Shown: positions 28,473 through 36,800 of the stretch, piece after piece | Layout of the letters: each line of letters opens with the position of its first letter | Position numbering within the stretch: the first letter of the stretch is position 1 | Source of the DNA: Paenibacillus sp. yr247 | GTDB taxonomy: Bacteria > Bacillota > Bacilli > Paenibacillales > NBRC-103111 | Assembly: GCF_900103825.1 (NCBI RefSeq) | Contig: NZ_FNIF01000010.1 | Coordinates: 108,745 to 172,744, forward strand | Length of the DNA stretch: 64,000 nucleotides | Direction: 5' to 3' | The notes under the pieces: model-generated | What the model saw: the letters and a program-made list of their open reading frames with translations, nothing else | Database searches by the model: none | Told to the model about the DNA's origin: nothing | Made by a program: the position numbers and the translations under genes

Positions 28473-28498
28473 GGCTAACACCTCCACATATGGATTTT

Positions 28499-29908
28499 TT
28501 ATATATTCCGATCGTTTAAATCCTTGATGGCTTTCCCGCATGCCGCCAAGTTGACTAACTTCATCTCTGAATATTTTCGGGATAAAACAATGCCATGAGC
28601 CCCCGCTTCAAATGCGGCTGTAACCGCTTGGTACACATCTTCCGGTTCAGTTTGCTTTAGTCCTTCACCGGTAGGAATGTCTACATCGATACCAGGGTAA
28701 ATACGGGTCTCATTATCTGCTTTTTTTACTGCACCCAACGCTCTTAATGTTTCTCTCCGCACATACTCGGCTGACCATCCCTTTTGTGGAATCTCCCCCA
28801 ACGTCCCTTCATCAATCCCAAGAAAACGGTACATGAGCTCTAAACTTTCATCCGGGAGTGCGTCATGAAATATCGTATTATGAATGTTTTGCATGAAATC
28901 GAGGAATCTCGGACCGGCACAATTGTTATAAGCTACAAGCTTGATAAAATCACTGTAGTGACTCATTTCCTCCAAATCTTGCGTTGCCCGGTAAAAAGGG
29001 GAAAACGAGTTCAAATGGAAAATGTGCCACCCCACTTGAATGGCAGGATTTATAGCTTTAACCATTCCATACAGTTCGCGAAAAAACTTTTTTTGACCTT
29101 CATGCCACAAGGCTTCCCAGGCCAATATTTCAGGATATTGAAGCAATAATCTCCAAAACGAAACGAAATACCCGTCATTCGGACGTATATTTTCTCTAGC
29201 CTGAGAGAATAAATCATGAAGTAATGTATACCCCTGACGTGCATGCTCTACATCTATCGATCTTTCCTCCGCAAGCTTCCTGCAGTGACTGCAAAAGCAA
29301 GTTACTTCCCCGGTTGCCCACGGTCCTCCAAACATATTGCCAAGTGGACCTTGTCGTTCCGAGCACCATGCAACACCATCAATTTCATAGGATTTAATAT
29401 AATCCTCTACCAAGCCAAAATGCCAATTTCGATAGTCAGGATGGTTAAAGCAAGGACGTTTTCCTCTTCTCCCCTTGAAGTCTTGCTCCAGAAAATTCAC
29501 GTAATTCGGTATCCATTTGCCCTGTCCACGTCCCGAGCTTTCTTCTATCCATGCGTAGACCTTCATTCCTTTTCGGTGTGCTGCTGGAATGACTGCTGCC
29601 ATAATATCGGTATCCCCATGTTCCTTAGCCCTGAAATCTTCAGGTTTAACGAAGGTCCGGCGGTAATACTCCGCGTGAGCTATGCCATTGTTGCCGCCAA
29701 TAAAATTCAAATCATATTCCTGTGTACCGTGATCGGGAATCGGAAACCCTGGTGTCTGTCGACCACCAGTATCTCTCGTGTACGTATAGTTTGCTAGAAA
29801 TACGGTGTTAACTGAGCCCAATTCTTGTAAAGTGTCCAGTACATTTTCCACACCCTCATCAACAAAGGAAACAGCACCTACTTGTATCGCAACTAATTTA
29901 TCTTCCAT
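28499..29908 (-). CDS. Glycosidase-like TIM-barrel protein, paralogue 1
   Basis: Protein of 469 residues, tandem paralogue of the next gene. Conserved features: VGAVSFVDEGVENVLDTLQE at the N-terminus, NHPDYRNWHFGLVEDYIKSY, EIDGVAWCSERQGPLGN, the cysteine cluster CFCSHC, NDGYFVSFWRLLLQYPEIL and the C-terminal AAFEAGAHGIVLSRKYSEMK. The start is ATG 29908 behind AGGAGG. It is preceded by a glyoxylate/hydroxypyruvate reductase gene, with which it shares the duplicated promoter block. Glycosidase-like function is inferred from barrel-like motifs, not from a recognised family; no secretion signal is present. Confidence 0.75.
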   Translation of the reverse strand: MEDKLVAIQVGAVSFVDEGVENVLDTLQELGSVNTVFLANYTYTRDTGGRQTPGFPIPDHGTQEYDLNFIGGNNGIAHAEYYRRTFVKPEDFRAKEHGDTDIMAAVIPAAHRKGMKVYAWIEESSGRGQGKWIPNYVNFLEQDFKGRRGKRPCFNHPDYRNWHFGLVEDYIKSYEIDGVAWCSERQGPLGNMFGGPWATGEVTCFCSHCRKLAEERSIDVEHARQGYTLLHDLFSQARENIRPNDGYFVSFWRLLLQYPEILAWEALWHEGQKKFFRELYGMVKAINPAIQVGWHIFHLNSFSPFYRATQDLEEMSHYSDFIKLVAYNNCAGPRFLDFMQNIHNTIFHDALPDESLELMYRFLGIDEGTLGEIPQKGWSAEYVRRETLRALGAVKKADNETRIYPGIDVDIPTGEGLKQTEPEDVYQAVTAAFEAGAHGIVLSRKYSEMKLVNLAACGKAIKDLNDRNI

Positions 29909-29955
29909 TACATACCTCCTCACACGATATTTATTTGCATAACAAATTATGGGGC

Positions 29956-30921
29956 TTACTTATTTACAAGATTAGGCGGGATTTCTCCGAGCAAAGCTTT
30001 ACATAAATTGTGTGCAGCTAATTGGGCCATACCTAGTCTTGTGTTTACGCTCGCACTTCCAATATGAGGAAGTACTACGACGTTTGGCAATGACAAAAGC
30101 GGATGATCTAAAGCAATCGGTTCCTGCGAAAATACATCCAATCCCGCTGCCCATATCGTGCCCTCTACAAGTGCATCGTTCAGCGCAGTTTCGTTCACGA
30201 TTCCACCTCGGGATGTGTTAATGAGGATGGAGGTACGCTTCATCAGTGCCAATTCCTCCTTACCAATCAAATTGACTGTTTCCTTAGAGAAGGGTACTAA
30301 CACACATACGAAATCGGATTCCCTTAACAGAGACTTCAAATCAACATACATCGCGCCAAAATTCTCCTCTACCCCACTCCTCCGGCTGCGATTGTGGTAC
30401 AAAATCTTCATATCAAAACCTTTAGCTCTTTTGGCAACCGCTTCACCGATTCTTCCCATTCCGATGATACCTAACGTCGCACCATGTACATCTTGGCCTG
30501 TAAGCAGCATTGGTGACCAAGTACTCCATTTGCCGTTACGTAAATAATCGGAAGCTTCCGTAATTCGACGGGCCGTTGCCATCAAGAGCGCAAAAGTAAG
30601 ATCTGCCGTCGTCTCAGTTAAAATTCCAGGTGTATTCGTGACCAAGATACCTTTATTGTTTGCAGCTTCAATGTCGATATTGTTATACCCGACAGCCATG
30701 TTACTGATCACTTTTAATCGAGGGCCCATCTCCATAAGTTGTGCATCAATAGTTTCCGTCAGCAAACAAAACAAACCGTCGGCATCGGTGATCTCTCGTT
30801 CCAATATTTCACGAGGTACTGTCGTATCCTTCTCATGCCACATTCGAACATCACAATGATTTTCAATCATGGCTGTAATTTGGTCTGGGATACGCCTAGT
30901 AATATATACTTTCGGCCTCAT
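29956..30921 (-). CDS. Glyoxylate/hydroxypyruvate (D-glycerate) reductase, D-2-hydroxyacid dehydrogenase family
   Basis: NAD(P)-dependent 2-hydroxyacid dehydrogenase of 321 residues. The Rossmann motif is GIIGMGRIGEAV (about 151-162); the catalytic residues are R238 (NTSRGG), E267 (SQEP) and H286 (LPHIGSA). The segment ISNMAVGYNNIDIEAANNKG and the general sequence match GyaR-type glyoxylate or hydroxypyruvate reductases. GGGGAGG precedes ATG 30921. It is the first gene of the unit with the two glycosidase-like proteins and would make glycolate or D-glycerate, the latter being the substrate of the glycerate kinase at 13.5 kb. Confidence 0.9.
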   Translation of the reverse strand: MRPKVYITRRIPDQITAMIENHCDVRMWHEKDTTVPREILEREITDADGLFCLLTETIDAQLMEMGPRLKVISNMAVGYNNIDIEAANNKGILVTNTPGILTETTADLTFALLMATARRITEASDYLRNGKWSTWSPMLLTGQDVHGATLGIIGMGRIGEAVAKRAKGFDMKILYHNRSRRSGVEENFGAMYVDLKSLLRESDFVCVLVPFSKETVNLIGKEELALMKRTSILINTSRGGIVNETALNDALVEGTIWAAGLDVFSQEPIALDHPLLSLPNVVVLPHIGSASVNTRLGMAQLAAHNLCKALLGEIPPNLVNK

Positions 30922-31105
30922 CTCTTACCTCCCCATTCGTTTTGTACAGTAATCCGAATTTGATCATCCCGCCTAAACCTATCATAAGAAATCATCCGTA
31001 CTTATTAAATTGATAATCCTTGTTCGGAGAAAATTCTGTCATACAATACATGAAATTACTGCATTAATTTAAACCTAAAGAAAAAAACGTCATATTTTAA
31101 AATCG
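30922..31105 (-). promoter_or_regulatory. Duplicated promoter/leader block, copy B (before glyoxylate reductase)
   Basis: Homologous to 26829-27012. The identical 22-base core is at 31011-31032, and the CTGTACAAAACG leader and AAAAAAACGTCAT stretches recur. The minus strand shows TATGACA and GATTAT with about 18 bases between. The two copies suggest that both units answer to one regulator, possibly the AraC-type protein encoded at 19.5 kb. Confidence 0.65.
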
Positions 31106-31398
31106 GGTGATAATGCCGTTCACCTCTAAGTTTCTGGTAGGGATGTCGTGTCATCCTTAACTGTCGCCTGACTCGTAACTTATTACACCTCCAGAATTTT
31201 TTCCCAAGGAAACAAAAACCCCTGACCGTTTCAAGTCAAGGGTTGGGTAATTTTTTTTATACAAGAGGTATTAGAACTTTTGTTAGGAGAGTGTCCGAAT
31301 TGTCAAATGAGTTTACCAACTAATTCAAGAAGCTACTCAATTTTATAGTATTTTTGAGCAAATAGAAGGCAAATCGCATTCAAATCTAGCTGCTTTTA
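31106..31398. other. Gap without a gene
   Basis: Apart from the hairpin at 31214-31258, I see only short frames. A plus-strand stretch at about 31270-31350 reads LLLGECPNCQMSLP before a stop and could be a gene scrap, but nothing supports it. Confidence 0.4.
31214..31258. terminator. Bidirectional terminator-like hairpin
   Basis: Arms AACCCCTGAC (31217-31226) and GTCAAGGGTT (31235-31244), one mismatch. On the plus strand a run of eight T begins about 7 nt later; on the minus strand GGTTTTTGTTT follows directly. It probably ends the minus-strand transcript of the small gene at 31.4-31.6 kb. Confidence 0.6.
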
Positions 31399-31599
31399 TT
31401 ATAAACCAAATAATAAGAAGAGGAGTAGAATCTCAGCTAAACGGATATTAATCCTGCGAATTCGCCTACCAATTCTCACGTGCATAATCATAAAATCTGT
31501 TCCCACCGATGTTAATTTGCCTGTTAATGTTCTGCCGTTAGTCAATTGAACTTGTACAGACTTACCTATCATTTTTTGTGCTTGATTACGAAATGACAT
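31399..31599 (-). CDS. Small Sm-like (DUF2642-type) protein
   Basis: Protein of 66 residues: IGKSVQVQLTNGRTLTGKLT followed by SVGTDFMIMHVRIGRRIRRI, an Sm-like beta-barrel pattern seen in small Bacillales spore-associated or DUF2642-like proteins, and a hydrophobic C-terminal tail (LAEILLLFLLFGL). AAAGGAGGG precedes the ATG. The C-terminal hydrophobic end could be a membrane contact. The family assignment is tentative and no function is known. Confidence 0.6.
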   Translation of the reverse strand: MSFRNQAQKMIGKSVQVQLTNGRTLTGKLTSVGTDFMIMHVRIGRRIRRINIRLAEILLLFLLFGL

Positions 31600-31808
31600 A
31601 TATAGTCCCTCCTTTTTCTGTAGTTACTATATGATATGTACAAATCATTTAATGGTAAGTTCATTAGTGGATTAATTAAACAATTTGAGCCAATATCTCT
31701 ATTAACTAAACAACATCGTTTTCCGCTCTACAAATCAAACAGTTTTCCATTAAATATCCCCTCCAAAGAAGACAAAGGTTCAAAACTAACGAGCACAAGA
31801 AAAATATA

Positions 31809-31866
31809 CGTAAGCGTCAAATAACCCACACCTTGTAATCAAGATGAGGGCTATTCGACGCTTACG
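31809..31866. repeat. Long inverted repeat (19-bp arms)
   Basis: Arms 31809-31827 and 31848-31866 pair over 19 positions with two mismatches; the loop is 20 bases. No T-run follows, so this may be a structured 3' region for the minus-strand gene to its right or a recombination remnant rather than a standard terminator. Confidence 0.6.
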
Positions 31867-31890
31867 CAATATGGCAATGATGCTGGTTCC

Positions 31891-32519
31891 CTAGTGGATT
31901 TCAATAGTGATTATTGCGTAAATTCCAGCAGGATTTGAAGAAGTGGCGGGAGTATTTGGCGGATGATTATACCCCTCAATAGTAATTGTATTATCCCCTT
32001 GTTTAAGAGATTGGAGTGGGATAGTAATTTCTCTCCCTGGATTGAAATAGGAGTGGGCATCTCCAATTTGTATAATAATTCGAATCGGTTTCTTACCCTT
32101 AATGCCTCTTTCTCACTAAGGTTGAAAGGGGGGTTTTTTAAACAAAATTGTATGGCATCAAAATCGTATGGATTCGCTTCTGCACACTTTTTAAAAGCAT
32201 CCCCATGCTTGGAAACTTCTTCCTGAAAATATTTCTCCCACACATAAATTGCTATTCCTAAAAAGCCCCCAGCTACGGCTAATGCTATTGCTGGTAACTG
32301 TCTATAAGGATATAGTTGCTCCCATAAGAGCGGATGATAAGCATACTGTTGATAAATAAGCGGTAGATGATATACATGCGGGTTTAGATAACGATATCCG
32401 TTATATTGATAAGTGTATGGATATGGTTGTAACGTTTCGCAGGCTGAATCATAGTATGGCAGGTAGTGATAGCCAAATTGATTAAATATTGGTACTACTT
32501 GCTGGTTGTCATTAAACAA
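31891..32519 (-). pseudogene. Tyr-rich membrane protein gene, apparently frameshifted
   Basis: The frame from ATG 32519 encodes a Tyr/Pro-rich N-terminus (QPYPYTYQYNGYRYLNPHVY), a hydrophobic segment (AIALAVAGGFLGIAIYVW) and an acidic region ending near NLSEKE. From about 32100 this frame becomes low-quality sequence ending at 31911. Another frame then carries a well-formed beta-rich C-terminus (PIRIIIQIGDAHSYF, EITIPLQSLKQGDNTITIEG, AGIYAIITIEIH) that stops at 31891. A one-base shift within about 20 nt of 32100 would join them. It could be a decayed gene or a sequencing error. No family recognised; Tyr-rich heads occur in spore-coat proteins. Confidence 0.55.
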
Positions 32520-32827
32520 ATTCTTCTCATTCCTATTGATGTACGTACAGATACTAAAGACGATAACAGAATATGCCTAATCCAGAAAATAGGAGCCTGT
32601 ATGCTGATGCCCATTTTCAATATCTCCTCGTCGGTCTTGTACATTAGAGTTTAATTGATGTTAATTTTGAAGTAGGGGATTTGAACTGGCGGCAAGTCAA
32701 CGGCAACGAGTGGCCTATTCGTGACGCCGGCTTTCAAAAAAGAGAACCTATTATGGTTCCCTTTATTCGCTGCTACTTCCGCAAGCCAATTTTGAGACTA
32801 TGCATGAAAAGTCCTCCGTTTAACTAA

Positions 32828-32866
32828 AAAATGCCTAGCACTGATTAGTACCAGATTAGGCATTTT
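32828..32866. terminator. Terminator-like hairpin
   Basis: Perfect 10-base arms AAAATGCCTA (32828-32837) and TAGGCATTTT (32857-32866) with A/T-rich flanks on both sides; suits minus-strand transcripts from the MarR gene or a bidirectional stop. Confidence 0.5.
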
Positions 32867-32903
32867 GTCTATATTTATGCATTTTTATGCATGTATGAGG
32901 TTT

Positions 32904-32966
32904 TCTAATGAATTCTGCAACAAACCGTCTAAGGAATTATGGAACAATTCTAATTAATTCTGGATT
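32904..32966. repeat. Intergenic repeat, also near 62.6 kb
   Basis: Carries CTAATGAATTCTGCAAC and, further on, ATTCTAATTAATTCTGGA. The same two words appear at 62555-62640 (the second inverted) with few changes. No coding potential; a dispersed intergenic element is the best reading. Confidence 0.45.
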
Positions 32967-32977
32967 TGACAGCCTTC

Positions 32978-33007
32978 GTTTTAGACTCATATGCCCCTTG
33001 TTGTCAA
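32978..33007 (-). promoter_or_regulatory. Promoter-like module with GGGCATATGAG box
   Basis: On the minus strand: TTGACA, about 18 bases containing GGGGCATATGAGTC, then TAAAAC. It shares the GCATATGAG box with the promoters at 33718, 41777 and 41943 but has the weakest -10. It points toward the frameshifted gene that starts at 32519, some 450 bp away. Confidence 0.4.
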
Positions 33008-33009
33008 GG

Positions 33010-33025
33010 GAGCTGTAAACAGCTC
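33010..33025. promoter_or_regulatory. 16-bp palindrome, possible MarR operator
   Basis: GAGCTGT-AA-ACAGCTC is a perfect palindrome three bases upstream of the -35 of the promoter-like module and about 100 bp beyond the MarR gene end. MarR proteins bind such palindromes, but the assignment rests on proximity alone. Confidence 0.35.
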
Positions 33026-33129
33026 GGCTCGGCACTTCGATCTACTTCTTCGTAAAAATAGCGCATCTCTATTCCTCACTAGGAACTCTCATCGTAGGGC
33101 AAACCACCGCATTGATGCCCATCGACGGC

Positions 33130-33573
33130 TTATTCGATCTCGAAGCTGATGCTCGCCACTTCATCCATCATTTGCCGCATGGATGCTGCATTCTGCGCAC
33201 CGAACTGTCGTTCGAATTCAGCCTGAGCGCGATCCCATCCGGCTCTTCCCTGTTTGACACGCTTGAGACCCTCGTCGGTGATCGATACGATTCTAGCACG
33301 ACGATCCGCTTCGCTAACCTGAATAGTGATCAGGCCGTCACGCTCCAGCGGCCGAAGATTGTGTCCGATCGTGGCGCGATCCATGGTCATCATTTCGGCG
33401 ATTTCCATCATCGTCTTCGGCCCCCGATGCTTGAGATGGCCTAAGATGGAGTACTGCGTAACGCGCAATCCCGACTCTGACAAGCAGGCGTCGTAGAAGC
33501 GCGTAATATTGCGTGCCGCACGCCTCAACTGCGCACAGTTACAGAGTCCTGGGATGTCATTGTTGGTGACCAT
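33130..33573 (-). CDS. MarR-family transcriptional regulator
   Basis: Winged-helix regulator of 147 residues: TQYSILGHLKHRGPKTMMEI, then the recognition part IAEMMTMDRATIGHNLRPLE and the wing EADRRARIVSITDEG, flanked by dimerisation helices. GGAGGAG precedes ATG 33573. There is an N-terminal pair C11/C13 (GLCNCAQLRRAARN), a feature known from MarR proteins linked to thiol or quinone sensing, which is suggestive only. It is preceded by a promoter sharing its box with those of the subtilase operon, but no divergent target gene is adjacent. Confidence 0.88.
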   Translation of the reverse strand: MVTNNDIPGLCNCAQLRRAARNITRFYDACLSESGLRVTQYSILGHLKHRGPKTMMEIAEMMTMDRATIGHNLRPLERDGLITIQVSEADRRARIVSITDEGLKRVKQGRAGWDRAQAEFERQFGAQNAASMRQMMDEVASISFEIE

Positions 33574-33717
33574 AAAATCTACTCCTCCATTACGCTGCCA
33601 GATGGTGACCTGTCAAATAGAGTTGGCCCTCAAACTTTATGGCGTTTCACTTATTTTTCTCATTCTTTGCTTATCATTTGATTAACTCATTATTTTCGTC
33701 CAGATGTACCCCAAAAC

Positions 33718-33746
33718 ATTATAGTCTCATATGCACGTACTTTCAA
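33718..33746 (-). promoter_or_regulatory. Sigma-A-type promoter of the MarR gene with GCATATGAGAC box
   Basis: On the minus strand TTGAAA, a 17-base spacer ending in GCATATGAGAC, then TATAAT. It lies about 145 bp before the MarR start. The spacer box is identical to that of the two promoters upstream of the subtilase pair. Confidence 0.65.
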
Positions 33747-33842
33747 TAGGGAAGAATCAGACATTAAGCAACTCCAAGCGTATTTCTGGTTTTTTCTGCA
33801 ACATATTGATTCCCGATTTTCAGCTTTTTCCCATATCAATAG

Positions 33843-33882
33843 TAAAACCCCCTTGCACGGGAAACCCGCGGGTACAAGGGGG
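33843..33882 (-). terminator. Terminator of the subtilase operon
   Basis: Arms CCCCCTTG (33848-33855) and CAAGGGGG (33875-33882) with an inner CCCGCGGG; on the minus strand TTTTAC follows. It begins 17 bp after the stop of the SLH subtilase. Confidence 0.75.
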
Positions 33883-33899
33883 AGGGAAGGAGTGAATCT

Positions 33900-36800
33900 T
33901 TAATTAATTAACTTGGCTTTTTTGAGTAATTCATTCAAGACGATTGCAACTGCTTCACGTGTAGTTGCATCTTTAGGATTGAAGTAGAAGCTACCCATAT
34001 TCTCGATGCCTTGCATCAATCCTGTATCCGTCACGGCTTGAATGCTTTCTTGTGCGTAAGAGCTGAATTGGGCGGAATCCGCATAAGGATGATGGAGCGG
34101 TGCGGACTTCTGCATGTGCAGCAGATTCATGGCCCTTACCAGCATCACCGTCAAATCTTGCCGGCTGATTTCGGCGTTAGGTTTGAAACCATCGCCTGTT
34201 CCCGTTACCAGGCCTGCTTGATAAGCGGTCGCAACATCTTCAGCAAACCAATCCTGCTGGGTCACATCACTGAACGGATTGGAGGACGCTTTTCTTTGCA
34301 AGCCGAGTGCTCGAACCAGCATGGCAGCAAATTCTGCCCGCGTTACACTGCGCTTAGGCGAGTACTCGCCATCCGAAGTTCCATTCAGAATGAATTTGTC
34401 CGCCAGCGATTGGATTTGATCCTTAGCCCATGACTGATCGATATCCGCGAACACCAGATGGCGCGATGCTGCGGCATAACTCGAGAAGCCGGGGCGGCTA
34501 ATCGTTACGATCGTTGCTCCGTTATCCGCTTGAGTAAACTTCGCAGGAATCGCGTAAAACTTGTCTCCTTCTTTATACAAGGCACCGGTGGCTTTTGCCC
34601 CCGAACCTTGTTCCAAGACGAACGAACGTTGGATGGGCTGATTCGATGCTATGGCAAGCGGCGTCGATACGCCATTGACGGTGCTGCTTGCTTCGAAGGC
34701 GTAAGGCGTGCCGACGATCGAAGCTTCTGTAAATTTGTCAGAGAATCCGCGTGCGCTATCCGCATCCTTCGTTATGCTAAACGCAACATCGGAACCTGCC
34801 GGTACGCTGTCCAATGCCGAGACTGGGGCCGCGACTGAAGCATCGTTCCATACAAATACGATGGAGCTGTTCTTAGGCGCATCCTTCAACAGCTGCGATT
34901 GGGAACCGAACAGCTTCAGCTGCGCTTCATTGGAATTATTGTCGGTTACGCCGACAACGAAAGAAGTTGGCGTTTGTTTGGCAGCCTCCAACGCCTTTTG
35001 GATATCGCTATCTTTCACTGTGGCAGTAAGCTGCTTGCCTTGTACTGCAGTTTGGGAAGCGATTGACATTTTCGGTTGCCCTTGCGGAATGACAGCCGCC
35101 AATACATCTTTATTGATAGTTCCTGTCCCTACCTGTCCGGGCAAACCGCCGTAGCCGCCACCGCCGAAGATGGGCGTAGGGCTCGGTGAAGGCGATAACG
35201 GCGGCGGAGGTGTATCACCGTCGTTATTGATTGGCGCAGGTTCATCTTTAATAATTACCGAGTTAAAAGCGTATGCTTGATTATCTACCTCGAAAGCGTC
35301 ATTAACATGTACGGCAATGATGCCAATCTTGTATAAGCCTGGTGGAAGATGATCAACAACATTATTTCCGGTCAAAACCTCTCTCCCTATGGTATAGCTG
35401 CCGTCAAAACCGGGGAAGGTAATCTCGCCCGAAGGGATAAGTTTATACTGATGCGTCTTATCATCAATGTCATAGATTTGAGCTGCTGTTCCCTTAAACT
35501 GCTCGTCTACCCCAAATACATCAAGCTCAATATAATTCATATTCCCGGATTTGAGATTAGCTTTAATATCGACAGGAGTGTCCGAGTAAACGGTTTTGTT
35601 CGATAACGATTTAATCTGGACGGGAAAATCGTTATTCGCCGAATCGTCTCCTACATGAATGACGAACGGTAGGTGCAACGACGGATATGCCGGTTCCGTA
35701 TTTTCCAAAAGAACTTCGCCTTCATAGACGCCGTGCTGCGCTCCTTTTGCAGCTTTGGCGGATAGCGAGAATGCCCGCTTGTCGTTAGCCGCAACAGTAA
35801 TTTGCGACGAGGAGCCTGTATCCAGCCCGCTTAGCGTCATGATCATGTTGCTCACGTCCGGAGTAGCGATCGGATGATTCGGATCGGATGTAACCTTGGG
35901 ATGTATCACTACTTTGGCCGTATAGGTTAAAGGACTATTCGATTTGTTTTTCAGTTGCAGAGGTTCTGTAACAGCCGTGCCGGCGTCCGGATTGATGGTT
36001 CCAAAGCTGACACTGCTTGCTTCGCTAGGCATCGTTATCGGATTATAATTCGAATCATAGATCTTAATCTTATCAAGCGATTGCAATACGGCAGGCGTTT
36101 TGATGGCCTTGGCAATATTCGCTCGTCCAGCCCCCTGCGAATAAACATCATACAGAGTTCCATCTAGGTTTCTTATTTCATCTGCGGTATTCGCGAGTGC
36201 GGCTCGAATATCAAAGGGCGACCAATCCCTATGCTCCTGCTTCAAAAGCAGCGCGAGACCTGCAATATGAGGAGTAGCCATACTAGTTCCACTCAGTCGG
36301 CCATATGCTTTTTCGTAACTTTTGCTATAATCTATCGTTCCATCAGGATTTTTTCCATAAGCCGGCAAAGTAGAGTAAATATTAACGCCGGGAGCGCTTA
36401 TGTCCGGTTTGACACCGTAATTGCCGTCAGAATTCGGCCCGCGGGAACTGAATTCAGCGATCGTATCGCCAGCAAGATGGTTTTCCGTAAAAATGTCACC
36501 GAATGTAAATGTCAGCGGCTTCCCAGCAGTCAGATTGCGCGCAATCGCTCTCCCCGTCGTTCCGGGCATATCGATGAGCGGAATATACTTATAGCTGTCA
36601 CCGAGAGAGGCGATAGAACCGATAGGTCCATTACGACCGGGGATATCTTCCGAAAGATCCGGGACGGAATTGCCTTCCGCGTCTTTCTTGTTAATTCCGT
36701 TGAAAATGATGGTACCGATCGCTCCATGCTCCTTGGCGGTCTTGACTTTTTCTTCAAATGAGATTTCACCGCGAGATATGAATGCGATTTTCCCATCGAT

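Larger units (their letters stand above)
32520..33129. other. Gap with hairpins, repeat and promoter but no clear gene
   Basis: Contains a 24-codon plus-strand frame (32573-32647) without a clear ribosome site, a weak hairpin at about 32736-32760 (AGAGAACC/GGTTCCCT), the hairpin at 32828-32866, an intergenic repeat at about 32904-32966, and the promoter and palindrome listed separately. No protein could be recognised. Confidence 0.5.

Noticed and set aside
33112..33444. 110-codon plus-strand frame
   Set aside because: It lies antisense within the MarR gene, which has a clear domain and ribosome site.
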